Assembly (NCBI RefSeq): GCF_003240585.1
Contig: NZ_PCDP01000035.1
Location: 372,001 to 436,000, forward strand
Direction: 5' to 3'
DNA from: Arminella tubonensis
GTDB lineage: Bacteria > Pseudomonadota > Alphaproteobacteria > Rhizobiales > Rhizobiaceae
Length of the DNA: 64,000 nucleotides
In this document: positions 41,637 through 50,760 of the stretch, one piece after another
How positions within the stretch are numbered: position 1 is the stretch's first letter
Layout of the letters: every line of letters starts with the position of its first letter
Notes under the pieces: generated by a model
Told to the model about the DNA's origin: nothing
What the model saw: only the letters and a program-made list of their open reading frames with translations
Database searches by the model: none
Position numbers and translations under genes: made by a program

Positions 41637-42827
41637 TCACGTTTTGCGGGAAGCGACGCCAATGTGGCTCGCCAATGTAAAGCCGTCTGGCATTTTTGCC
41701 GCAGCCAACGAGGTACCCGAAACCTCGCCCAAGGCAACCTCGGCAAGCCGATGCGCCAGCCCGAAGGTGATCTTGAAGCCACCGGTCAACGCGATCAGCG
41801 AAGGGTGGTCTGGATGGGTGCCGATCATCGGATCGCGGTCGATCGCCTTTGGCCGCAATCCGGCCCAGCGCTCCACCACCTCTGCCCCCGAAAGGACGGG
41901 TACCATGGCCCGCGCCGCTGACAGAAGACCGTCGAGCTGTTCGTCGGTGGAAAGCGCGTCGCCGAACCGGTTCTCGCTAGTGCTGCCGACAGCGACCAGT
42001 CCGCCTTCATGGGGAACGATGTAGAGCCCGTCGCGAAACAGCACCGGCAGGCCCGGATCGACGTCAGCGCGAAGCAGTGCCGCCTGTCCCTTGACCGGCT
42101 GGCCGAGCGGCTTCTGCAGACCATCCGTCAGGCTGTCGAGCAGGGGAAACGAGCGATGACCGGCCGAAAGGATGCAGCGGCCGAAACGAATGCTTCCGTC
42201 GTCGGTCAAGGCGATACCACGATCAGGATCGATCTGCGTGATCTCAACGCCTTCGATGATCCGGACATGCCGCGCCCGACGAAGAAAAGCCGAAAGCACG
42301 CCGATCAGCCCACGCGGCGCCACACGAGCCGCAAGCGTATCATGCACAAAGCCGCTCTCGCCGGCGGCCGGATCGATCCAGCCCGAGCCGCCGACGGGTT
42401 CGTCCACCACATTCCAGTGAAACTGAGATTCGCCATGTCGCCAATGGCTGTCCGCGTCGCGCGAATGGCCCAAGGCAATCTTGCGCAGATGCGGCTTCGG
42501 CAGGGGGATCAGCCTGCCGGAACGACGATAACTGGCAGAAAGCCCCGTCTCGCCCTCAAGCTCGGCGATATCGGTCTCCAGCGAAACAAGTGCTTCGAGC
42601 TGGAACTGCTTCTTGTTATCCCAGCGATCCGGCATATAAGGCATCAGCGCGCCGAGGACGCCGCCGCTGGCGCCTTGCCCCAAAAGCCCGGCGTCGACCA
42701 GTATTGTATCGATGCCTTGGCGCTCTGCATGGACCGCAGCCCACAGCCCCATGATGCCACCGCCGACGATCAGCAGATCGGCAGACGATTGACCGGAAGG
42801 TCTTGCCGGATTATCGGCTTTTCCCAT
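41637..42827 (-). CDS. FAD-dependent oxidoreductase, candidate MnmC1-like oxidase
   Basis: DAO-family flavoprotein, 396 aa. FAD motif LLIVGGGIMGLWAAVHAE (residues 18-35), then GASGGVLGALMPYMPDRWDNKKQF, and a C-terminal GLRPKAIDRDPMIGTHPDHPSLIALTGGFKITFGLA. It could be the separated FAD domain of bifunctional MnmC, which demodifies cmnm5U34 of tRNA, because it diverges from the separate methyltransferase MnmD with overlapping start codons. A general amino-acid oxidase role cannot be excluded. No clear ribosome-binding site is seen. Confidence 0.78.
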   Translation of the reverse strand: MGKADNPARPSGQSSADLLIVGGGIMGLWAAVHAERQGIDTILVDAGLLGQGASGGVLGALMPYMPDRWDNKKQFQLEALVSLETDIAELEGETGLSASYRRSGRLIPLPKPHLRKIALGHSRDADSHWRHGESQFHWNVVDEPVGGSGWIDPAAGESGFVHDTLAARVAPRGLIGVLSAFLRRARHVRIIEGVEITQIDPDRGIALTDDGSIRFGRCILSAGHRSFPLLDSLTDGLQKPLGQPVKGQAALLRADVDPGLPVLFRDGLYIVPHEGGLVAVGSTSENRFGDALSTDEQLDGLLSAARAMVPVLSGAEVVERWAGLRPKAIDRDPMIGTHPDHPSLIALTGGFKITFGLAHRLAEVALGEVSGTSLAAAKMPDGFTLASHIGVASRKT

Positions 42828-43563
42828 GACAGATCCAATTCAAGAGCCGCCGCCCGCGAACCTGCCGCTGGAATGGCGCGACGGCGATATGCCTTATTCA
42901 CCGGCCTTTGGCGATCACTTTTATTGCCAGACCGACGGTCGCCTCGAATGCGGCCACGTGTTCATGGAAGGCAACGGCCTTCCCGCCCGCTGGCAGAGCC
43001 ATAAGGATTTCCTGATCGGCGAACTCGGCTTCGGCACGGCGCTGAACTTCAGCGAGACATGGCGACAGTGGAAACTCAATCGCACCCCCGGCGCAAAACT
43101 GCATTTCATGTCGTTCGAGCTCTATCCGATGAGCGCCGAGGAGATCGACCGCGCCCTGTCGCGCTGGCCGGAGATCGACGCTGAGCGACAAGCGCTGGTG
43201 GCAAGCTGGCCGGCCGATCCGAGCGGCATCGTCGCGCTGGATCTCGACGAACAGACGCGGCTGACCGTCGTCTGCGGCCCGGCGGCGGATGGGGTCCGAA
43301 ATGCCGAGATGGGCTTCGACGCCTGGTATCTCGACGGCTTTGCTCCATCGCGCAACGCCGATATGTGGTCGGCGGAGCTGATGCAGCTGATCCACGACAA
43401 AAGCGTACCAGGCGGAACCTTCGCGACCTATGCAGCCGCAGGTTTTGTCCGCCGTAATCTTCAGGCTGCGGGCTTCGTCGTCGAGCGTCGCAAAGGCTTT
43501 GCCGGAAAGAGGGAAATGCTTTGCGGTGTCAAAGGGTTAGACGATTTCCCCTCAGGAGCTTGA
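42826..43563 (+). CDS. mnmD: tRNA 5-methylaminomethyl-2-thiouridine methyltransferase MnmD
   Basis: Stand-alone version of the MnmC methyltransferase domain, 245 aa. It uses SAM to convert nm5(s2)U34 of tRNA to mnm5(s2)U34. SAM-binding motif IGELGFGTALNFSETWR (about residues 64-80) and the MnmC signature WYLDGFAPSRNADMWS (about 167-182) are diagnostic. The ATG shares two bases with the start codon of the divergent FAD oxidoreductase. The 3' end overlaps the convergent histidine-kinase gene by 12 bases. Confidence 0.92.
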   Translation: MTDPIQEPPPANLPLEWRDGDMPYSPAFGDHFYCQTDGRLECGHVFMEGNGLPARWQSHKDFLIGELGFGTALNFSETWRQWKLNRTPGAKLHFMSFELYPMSAEEIDRALSRWPEIDAERQALVASWPADPSGIVALDLDEQTRLTVVCGPAADGVRNAEMGFDAWYLDGFAPSRNADMWSAELMQLIHDKSVPGGTFATYAAAGFVRRNLQAAGFVVERRKGFAGKREMLCGVKGLDDFPSGA

Positions 43564-46500
43564 CCGCGCCGCCTCTTCGCCAGAATTGCCGAGCCAGCGC
43601 TCTGCCTTTGCTTCCAGCAATTCGGGACTGATCGGCTTCGACATATAGTCGTCCATCCCGGAGGCAAGGCACATCTCGCGGTCGCTTTCAAGTGCATGCG
43701 CCGTCACGCCGACGATCGGTACATGCGAGCCCATGCCCTCCTCGGCTTCGATCCGGCGAATTGCCCTGGTTGCCTGAAGGCCGTTCATCACGGGCATCGA
43801 AACATCCATCATGATCAGTGCCGGGCGCAGCTCGTCCCAGGCCTTGACCGCTTCCTCGCCGTTCTTGACCACAAGAAATCGGACATCCATGGACTGCAAT
43901 ATCTGGGTGAAGACGATCTGGTTGACCTCGTTGTCTTCGGCAACCAGGATTTCGATCGCGTTCGCCTGCCGCTGCAGGGCACGTTCAGCGACCTCGATGG
44001 CCATCTTAAGCTCGGCGCGGGCGTCCGAAACCGGTGGGGATGGAGCTGGAGCAGCGGCGGGCTTCTGCTTGGCCGAACCCTCAGGCTGGCGCGCCGTCCT
44101 GACGACCTCGACGATAGTATTGCGTAACACATTGGCACGCGCCGGCTTCATCAGGTGCGCCTGACCGCTCAGCTCGGCGAATTCCTTGTCGTTGCCCGCC
44201 ACGTCCATGGAGGTGAGGAAGATCAGCGGCAAGTCGCCAAACCGGCTGTCGCTACGGATGAGACGTGCAACGTCGGCGCCGTTCATTTCCGGCATGTGGT
44301 AATCGAGGATCACGGCATCGACGCGCAACTGCATCTCGAACGCAGCCTCGAGGATGGCGATCCCGGTCTTGCCGTCCTCGGCCGCGACGCCGTCAAAACC
44401 CCACATCGCCAATTGCTCTGTCAGGATACGGCGGTTGATCTCATTGTCGTCGATGACGACGATATGAGCGCCCTTGACGTTGACGGGGACGTGCTTCGGA
44501 TCATGGCGAGCGGCAGCCGGCGGTAGTGGCAGATGGACTGTGAAAGCCGACCCCTTGCCCCACTCGCTTTCGACCTCGAGATAGCCCCCGAAGAGATCGA
44601 CCAGCCCAGCCGTAATGGCAAGTCCAAGGCCGGTACCTTCGTGGCGCCTGGTCGAGGATCCGTCCACCTGTGAAAATTTTTCAAAGATAGAGTCGACCTT
44701 TTCGTCGGGGATGCCCATGCCGGTATCTTCGACGCGCACGCTGATCATCGGCCCGCCCCCGTCGATCGTTCGGCAATCGACATCGACAAGCACGTGCCCG
44801 CGCTCGGTGAACTTGACGGCATTGCCGACAAGATTGGTCACCACCTGCCGGAAGCGACCGGCATCGCCCAGCACCATTGCCGGCATCGCCGGCGACACCC
44901 GCACAAGGAGCTCGATATCCTTTTCCGATGCATGCGACGATAGCAGCGTCGCCACGTCCTCGATTGCCTCGACCGGATCGAACGCCACCTTGCGAAGGCT
45001 CATCTGACCAGCGTCGATCTTCGAGAAATCCAGGATGTCGTTGATGATCGTCAAAAGGGCATTGCCTGATTTGACGATGATATCGATGAAGGTCTTCTGG
45101 CGCGCATCGAGCTTGGTCTTGGCAAGAAGCTCCGCCATGCCGAGCACCCCGTTCATCGGCGTGCGTATCTCGTGGCTCATATTGGCGAGGAATTCAGACT
45201 TGGCCTTGTCGGCCGCTTCGCTGCGCGCAAGCAGCCTTTGAAGTTCGGCTTCGCGTTCCTTCATTTCGGTGACGTCGGTGAGCACCAACATCCATCGGTC
45301 GCCGGCGCTGATCGTGGCTTCCAGCTGGATCCACCGCTCGTTGGCAACGCGGAATACCGTCGAGATCGGCTTGCGCGACTGGATGCTCTCGCCCCACGCC
45401 AGGCGAAGCGCCTCGGGCTCATCGCCGAAGTCGCCGCGCGCCGCGCAATGCTCGAAAGCTCTCGCCCAATGCTCTCCTGCCTGCAGATAGTCCGGAGGAA
45501 CACGCAGCATGTCCGGGAGAACATCGTTGGTGAGCATGATGATGCCGGCCTCGACGATAAGGAGGCCCTGCGACATCGCATGCGTCGCATCCCTCATCAG
45601 CTCGCCGAGCTGCTCCAGCGCATTCTGTGCCGCCGTGATTTCTCTCTCCTGTCGGCGCACCGAAGAAATATCGGAATAGGCGAGCAGGAGGCGATCGCCG
45701 GAGATACGGCGAGAATCGAGGATGACGACCTTGCCCTCCTCGAATTTCAGCTCCGTCTGGTCGTGGGTTCCGGCAGCGCCGAAAACCTCGATGCGCGATT
45801 GGTAGATCGTTTCGGCATCCCTTGGATCGTCGCCATAGCGGCCCGCTTCCTTGTGCCTTGCCACCAGCTCCCGCAACGGCTTGCCTTCCAGCCGGTCTTC
45901 CCGCGGAAAATCCCATATTTCATAGAGGGCGTCGTTGGCATATTCGACATCATAGTTTGCGTCGAGGATCATCACACCGGTCGGCATGGATCGCAGGATG
46001 CTTTCCAGATCCTCGTGCAGGGCTTCAGCCTCCGCCTGCGCCTCTATCAGCTGTGTCTGCCGGAGCTTCAGGACCGACACATCGGTCATCGAGCCGACGA
46101 TATAACGCTTGCCGTCGGAGGTGATGACGCGATTGGAGCGGGTCATGATCGGACGCGCCACTTTCAGGGGATCGACGACCTCGCCCTCGAATTCCAGCGC
46201 CCGGCCCTCAAGCAGAACCTGCTCGTTTTCTGCGTGGAATTCGGACGCGCCTGTCTCGAACATTTCATATTCGGTCTTTCCGAGCGCCTCCGCGCGGGTA
46301 AGGCCGGTCAATCCGGTATAGGCCTCATTCAGATAAACCAGCCGATGGTTGTCATCCCGTACGAATGCCGCGACAGGGAGATCCTCGAGAATGGTCCGGT
46401 AAAGTCCGATTTCATCGACATGCTTGCGAAGGAGCAGCTCCTGCTCCTTCATCTCGGTAACATCGATGCGAAGACCGATCAGCTGGCCGTTTGCCATGCG

Positions 46501-47421
46501 CTTGTTGATGCTGCGCAGCCAGCGGCCGCTGAGCAGCCGCTCCACCGAATCCTGGTGCGGCTTGGTGGATGCCTCCAGCCGGCGCGCGATCCAGGTCTCC
46601 CGATCGATCTTCGCAGCGACGATCTGCTCGGGATAGGTCAGCTGCCAATGGTCGAACACCCTCTCGCAGATCCAGCGCAGCGTGACGCCAAGCGGCACCT
46701 CCCCCAGCACCGGGCGGTAGAATTCCCGCCAGGGCGCATTCTGGTAGATCAATTCATCACGCTCGTTGTAGATGCACACCCCTACATCCATCAGGTCCAG
46801 CGCGCTTTCGGCGACAATGGAGTGAACCGCAGCGCCGTTTTCAGCGGACGAAATGGCAGTTTCAGCGGCAACAGCCGGCGTATCATTTCCGGCGCGGTAG
46901 GCCGCGTTGGCAATGAGCGCTCGACCGTCATCGGCAAAGATGCCGACGGGATGCGGCGAATTCTCGAGGCGCTCGCGAATCCTCGCAATGTCGGCGCCGG
47001 CGTCTGCGCCCTCATAGGCAGTGCGGACAAGCTCCGCAGGAGCTTCCTGAAACATCCCGAAGACATAGGAGCGATCTTCCGACGGCATGAAGCTTTCTAT
47101 CAACAGCCGATATTGTTGGCTTCGATGCGGATCGAAGCAGGTGGCGAGTTCCTCGCTGCCGAAGACGATCGCGCGACGCTCCTTGTCCTCACGATCCTGC
47201 CCTTCGGTCGGCTCGAAAAGTTCACCGCCGCGGCGCCCGATGAAATCGGATATCTCTCGCCCGAAAAAACGTGCATAAGCATCGTTGACTGCGACATAGC
47301 GCAGGTCGCTGTTCTTGATGTAGGCCGGACGATCCAGATCCGCTATTCGGCGGCAGGCGATCTCCAGCAACTCTCCCCGCGCAGTCAACAATGTCTCACT
47401 TCTCGCAAACTCGCGTTGCAA
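43552..47421 (-). CDS. Multi-PAS hybrid histidine kinase with two receiver domains
   Basis: Very large soluble sensor, 1289 aa, with no transmembrane segment. Order: a series of about five PAS-like domains (residues about 15-710, e.g. ILEDLPVAAFVRDDNHRLVYLN near 345 and SMPTGVMILDANYDVEYAND near 490), HisKA with phospho-acceptor His750 (FLANMSHEIRTPMNG), HATPase (DAGRFRQVVTNLVGNAVKF; GTGLGLAI) to about residue 985, receiver 1 with Asp1040 (VILDYHMPEMNG) and receiver 2 with Asp1206 (MMDVSMPVMNG). There is no HPt domain, so output must go through a separate HPt protein or directly. The signal is unknown; it diverges from mttB by 179 bases. Confidence 0.92.
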   Translation of the reverse strand: MQREFARSETLLTARGELLEIACRRIADLDRPAYIKNSDLRYVAVNDAYARFFGREISDFIGRRGGELFEPTEGQDREDKERRAIVFGSEELATCFDPHRSQQYRLLIESFMPSEDRSYVFGMFQEAPAELVRTAYEGADAGADIARIRERLENSPHPVGIFADDGRALIANAAYRAGNDTPAVAAETAISSAENGAAVHSIVAESALDLMDVGVCIYNERDELIYQNAPWREFYRPVLGEVPLGVTLRWICERVFDHWQLTYPEQIVAAKIDRETWIARRLEASTKPHQDSVERLLSGRWLRSINKRMANGQLIGLRIDVTEMKEQELLLRKHVDEIGLYRTILEDLPVAAFVRDDNHRLVYLNEAYTGLTGLTRAEALGKTEYEMFETGASEFHAENEQVLLEGRALEFEGEVVDPLKVARPIMTRSNRVITSDGKRYIVGSMTDVSVLKLRQTQLIEAQAEAEALHEDLESILRSMPTGVMILDANYDVEYANDALYEIWDFPREDRLEGKPLRELVARHKEAGRYGDDPRDAETIYQSRIEVFGAAGTHDQTELKFEEGKVVILDSRRISGDRLLLAYSDISSVRRQEREITAAQNALEQLGELMRDATHAMSQGLLIVEAGIIMLTNDVLPDMLRVPPDYLQAGEHWARAFEHCAARGDFGDEPEALRLAWGESIQSRKPISTVFRVANERWIQLEATISAGDRWMLVLTDVTEMKEREAELQRLLARSEAADKAKSEFLANMSHEIRTPMNGVLGMAELLAKTKLDARQKTFIDIIVKSGNALLTIINDILDFSKIDAGQMSLRKVAFDPVEAIEDVATLLSSHASEKDIELLVRVSPAMPAMVLGDAGRFRQVVTNLVGNAVKFTERGHVLVDVDCRTIDGGGPMISVRVEDTGMGIPDEKVDSIFEKFSQVDGSSTRRHEGTGLGLAITAGLVDLFGGYLEVESEWGKGSAFTVHLPLPPAAARHDPKHVPVNVKGAHIVVIDDNEINRRILTEQLAMWGFDGVAAEDGKTGIAILEAAFEMQLRVDAVILDYHMPEMNGADVARLIRSDSRFGDLPLIFLTSMDVAGNDKEFAELSGQAHLMKPARANVLRNTIVEVVRTARQPEGSAKQKPAAAPAPSPPVSDARAELKMAIEVAERALQRQANAIEILVAEDNEVNQIVFTQILQSMDVRFLVVKNGEEAVKAWDELRPALIMMDVSMPVMNGLQATRAIRRIEAEEGMGSHVPIVGVTAHALESDREMCLASGMDDYMSKPISPELLEAKAERWLGNSGEEAARSSS

Positions 47422-47600
47422 CGTTACAGTGACATATCACAGAGAGTTTTAATAAATCATTCACCATACCTGACCCTCTCTCATGCCGTTCCAAATTGAG
47501 CGCTATCCCAGTACGGCCGAAGGTAAGTCGCAAATAACAGCAGCATCGAAATTGGAATTCTGCGAAGAATCATCGGTAGTGAATCGGATGGATCAGAGCC

Positions 47601-49187
47601 ATGGACGATACGACAAAACCGGCCTTGCACGAGACTGAAGCAACCGACATTCCCGTCGAACGGCGCCGGCGAACCGGCGGGCGTGGCGGTGACAGGATTC
47701 GCAAAACGAACGGCTCGAAGTACCTCAACCTCGTCAACAACCTGTCGCACACCCAGATATTGTCGCCCGAAGCGCTTGATGACGTCCACAACGCATCCCT
47801 GACCATCCTCGAAGAAATCGGCATGGACATCATCCTGCCGGAAGCGCGCGAACGCATGAAGGCTGCAGGCGCCGATGTCACGCCGGGCACCGAACGTGTC
47901 CGTTTCGACCGCGGCCTCATCATGGACATGATCGCGTCGGCGCCTTCGACCTTCACCTTGCATGCCCGCAATCCGCTTCGAAACGTCCAGATCGGCGGCA
48001 AGAACCTGGTCTTTGCGCAGGTCGCCTCCGCGCCCTTCGTCGCCGACCGCGAAGGTGGGCGCCGGGCGGGGAACCAGGAGGATTTCCGCAAGCTGATCAA
48101 GCTTGCCCAATCCTTCGACGTCATCCACATGACTGGTGGCTATCCGGTCGAGCCGATCGATATCCATGCCTCGGTTCGCCACCTCGATTGCCTGTCGGAT
48201 ATCGTCAAGCTGACCGACAAGGCATTCCATTGCTATTCGCTCGGCCAGCAACGCAATCTCGACGCCATTGAGATCGCCCGTATCGGCCGTGGGATTTCGA
48301 TGGAACAGATGGAGCGCGAACCCTCGCTCTACACAATCATCAATTCTTCCTCGCCGCTTCGCCTCGACGGGCCGATGCTGCAGGGGATCATCGAGATGTC
48401 GTCGCGCAATCAGGTTGTCGTCGTCACCCCCTTCACGCTTGCCGGCGCCATGGCTCCGGTAACCATCGCCGGCGCTGTCGTGCAGCAGAACGCCGAAGCC
48501 CTTTGCGGCATCGCCTTCACCCAGATGGTGCGCAAGGGTGCGCCGGTCATGTATGGCGGCTTCACCTCCAATGTCGACATGAAGACCGGCGCGCCGGCAT
48601 TCGGTACGCCGGAATACATGAAGGCCGTGATGGCCGGCGGCCAGCTCGCCCGCAGATACGGCCTGCCCTACCGCACCTCGAATACCAATGCGTCGAACAC
48701 GCTCGATGCGCAGGCAGCCTACGAATCCGCTCTTTCGCTATGGGCAGTCACGCAGGGCGGCGGCAACTTCGTGCTGCACTCGGCCGGCTGGAGCGAAGGC
48801 GGCCTGACCGCCTCCTTCGAAAAATTCATCCTCGACGTCGACATGCTGCAGATGGTCGCCGAGTTCCTGACGCCGCTCGACGTCAGCGAAGACGCATTGG
48901 CTCTGGACGCCGTGCGCGATGTGGGCCCCGGCGGTCACTACTTCGGTACGGCGCACACGCTCGCCCGTTACGAGACCGCCTTCTATTCGCCGATCCTCTC
49001 CGACTGGCGCAATTTCGAGACCTGGACGGAAGCCGGCCGGCCCACCACCTACGATCACGCCAACCGCGTCTTCAAGGAAGTCCTCAACAAATACGAGCGC
49101 CCACCACTGGACCCGGCAATCGAGGAGCAACTGGACGCCTTCGTTGCCAAGCGAAAGGCCGAAGGCGGCGTACCAACCGATTTCTAG
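47601..49187 (+). CDS. Trimethylamine methyltransferase (MttB) family protein, non-pyrrolysine
   Basis: TIM-barrel corrinoid-dependent methyltransferase-like protein, 528 aa. It has a charged N-terminal extension (residues 1-50, VERRRRTGGRGGDRIRK) and the MttB-type core (LTILEEIGMDIILPEARERM; GGYPVEPIDIHASVRHLD; SNTNASNTLDAQAAYES; HSAGWSEGGLTASFEKFILD). No in-frame amber codon lies inside, so it belongs to the widespread non-Pyl group, some members of which demethylate glycine betaine or other quaternary amines. The cognate corrinoid protein is not in the window. Downstream, 91 bases on, is an FMN hydroxy-acid oxidase gene. Confidence 0.85.
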   Translation: MDDTTKPALHETEATDIPVERRRRTGGRGGDRIRKTNGSKYLNLVNNLSHTQILSPEALDDVHNASLTILEEIGMDIILPEARERMKAAGADVTPGTERVRFDRGLIMDMIASAPSTFTLHARNPLRNVQIGGKNLVFAQVASAPFVADREGGRRAGNQEDFRKLIKLAQSFDVIHMTGGYPVEPIDIHASVRHLDCLSDIVKLTDKAFHCYSLGQQRNLDAIEIARIGRGISMEQMEREPSLYTIINSSSPLRLDGPMLQGIIEMSSRNQVVVVTPFTLAGAMAPVTIAGAVVQQNAEALCGIAFTQMVRKGAPVMYGGFTSNVDMKTGAPAFGTPEYMKAVMAGGQLARRYGLPYRTSNTNASNTLDAQAAYESALSLWAVTQGGGNFVLHSAGWSEGGLTASFEKFILDVDMLQMVAEFLTPLDVSEDALALDAVRDVGPGGHYFGTAHTLARYETAFYSPILSDWRNFETWTEAGRPTTYDHANRVFKEVLNKYERPPLDPAIEEQLDAFVAKRKAEGGVPTDF

Positions 49188-49278
49188 ACTTTGCGACGCC
49201 GAAAACTGCACGTAAAACTTGCGAGCAGGAAATGCGCAGTGCTAGCTTCGGCCCCAAAAGCAACTGCCGAGGAAAAGC

Positions 49279-50427
49279 ATGCGGCTCGCAAACTGCCATA
49301 ATTTTCACGATTTCCGCCGAATGGCAAAGCAACGCCTTCCGGGTCCGATCTTCAATTATATCGACGGCGGTGCTGACGACGAGGTCAGCTACAGGCGCAA
49401 TACGTCAGCCTTCGACGATTGCGATCTTGTCCCCAACGTGTTGCGCGGCGTCACCGATGTCGACATGTCTGTCACCGTCATGGGTCAAAAGCTGGCAATG
49501 CCGGTCTATTGCTCGCCGACGGCTCTGCAGCGGCTCTTCCATCACCAAGGCGAAAGAGCTGTTGCTGCGGCTGCGGCCAAAGTCGGCACCATGTTCGGCG
49601 TCTCGTCACTGGGAACCATCAGCCTTGAAGAGGCTCGCCGCATCAGCGACGGCCCGCAAGTGTTTCAGCTCTACTTCCACCGGGATCGCGGCCTCAACCG
49701 TGAAATGATGGATCGCGCCAAGGCGGCCGGCGTCAACGTGCTGATGTTGACGGTCGACTCGATTACCGGCGGCAACCGCGAGCGAGATCTCCGCACGGGC
49801 TTCACGATTCCCTTCAAGCTCAACCTCGCCGGTGTCACCCAATTCGCAATCAAACCGGCATGGGCGATCAACTATGCCACGCATGAGCCCTTCAGCCTGC
49901 CGCAACTCGAAAATCATGTCGATTTCGGCGGCGGCATGATGTCGATCAGCCGCTATTTCACCGAAATGCTTGATCCTTCCATGTCCTGGGACGACGTTGC
50001 CGAACTGGCTCGGAACTGGGACGGCCAGTTTTGCCTGAAAGGCATCATGTCGATGGAGGACGCGCGCCGCGCGGTGGATATCGGCTGCACCGGCATCGTG
50101 CTCTCCAACCATGGCGGCCGCCAGCTGGATGGCTCCCGTACTGCATTCGACCAGCTAGCCGAGATCGTCGATGCCGTCGGCGACCGGATCGATGTCATGA
50201 TGGACGGCGGCGTACAGCGCGGAACACACGTGCTCAAGGCCCTGTCGCTCGGCGCGAAAGCGGTCGGGCTTGGGCGGTACTATCTCTTCCCGCTTGCCGC
50301 AGCCGGTCAACCGGGTGTCGAACGCGCGCTGGAACTGATGCGCCGCGAACTTGAGCGTGGCATGAAGCTGATGGGTTGCTCGTCGATTGACCAACTCACC
50401 GCGCAAAATCTCCGCTTCCGGCAATAG
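49279..50427 (+). CDS. FMN-dependent alpha-hydroxyacid oxidase/dehydrogenase
   Basis: Paralogue of the lactate dehydrogenase at 33459, 382 aa. FMN and active-site motifs: GPIFNYIDGGADDEVSYRRN, MPVYCSPTALQRLFHHQGE, GIVLSNHGGRQLDGSRTAFDQL with catalytic His, and DVMMDGGVQRGTHVLKALSLGA. Its substrate may differ, given the different N-terminus and the RLFHHQGE active-site loop. GAGGAAAAGC precedes the ATG. It probably shares a transcript with the mttB homologue. Confidence 0.87.
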   Translation: MRLANCHNFHDFRRMAKQRLPGPIFNYIDGGADDEVSYRRNTSAFDDCDLVPNVLRGVTDVDMSVTVMGQKLAMPVYCSPTALQRLFHHQGERAVAAAAAKVGTMFGVSSLGTISLEEARRISDGPQVFQLYFHRDRGLNREMMDRAKAAGVNVLMLTVDSITGGNRERDLRTGFTIPFKLNLAGVTQFAIKPAWAINYATHEPFSLPQLENHVDFGGGMMSISRYFTEMLDPSMSWDDVAELARNWDGQFCLKGIMSMEDARRAVDIGCTGIVLSNHGGRQLDGSRTAFDQLAEIVDAVGDRIDVMMDGGVQRGTHVLKALSLGAKAVGLGRYYLFPLAAAGQPGVERALELMRRELERGMKLMGCSSIDQLTAQNLRFRQ

Positions 50428-50760
50428 GCCCATTTTTTGGGCACCCCAATTCGGGCTATGCATATTCGGAGTGTCTTTGAACAAGGGCCCTTGACATTGG
50501 TCGCGAATAAGACCAAATGCGGGTCAGCTTTCACCTTCCCGGCCGCCGCGTGAGCGTGCCCTGCGAAAAAAAACGACCCGCAAGAGAAGGACAAAAGCGC
50601 TCTAAATACCGATTGCCCTGATGCGGCAATCCTATGCGCTGGAAAGCTTTTTTCCAACTTACAAGTTCCCACTTCACGCGGGGTTCTTGACGCCAGAAAT
50701 CGACCGGACCGCAAAACGCTGTCCGGGCTAATGTTTTTGGCGCCTCGAAAGGCAATTGAA
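50428..50760 (+). other. Long non-coding leader upstream of the DEAD-box helicase
   Basis: 333 bases with no convincing gene. It contains a -35-like TTGACA at about 50492, a small hairpin GATTGCC / GGCAATC (50611-50631) and complementary GCGGGTC (50519-50525) and GACCCGC (50575-50581) segments. Long structured leaders are common for cold-inducible RNA helicase genes, but no family could be recognised. Confidence 0.4.

Noticed and set aside
45172..47499. 775-aa open frame opposite the hybrid histidine kinase
   Set aside because: It mirrors the kinase PAS region codon by codon, has no domain, and no ribosome-binding site.
49185..49187. TAG at the end of the mttB homologue as a possible pyrrolysine codon
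   Set aside because: The protein is already longer than the family before this codon and the downstream frame has no MttB similarity; rhizobia are not known to encode pyrrolysine.
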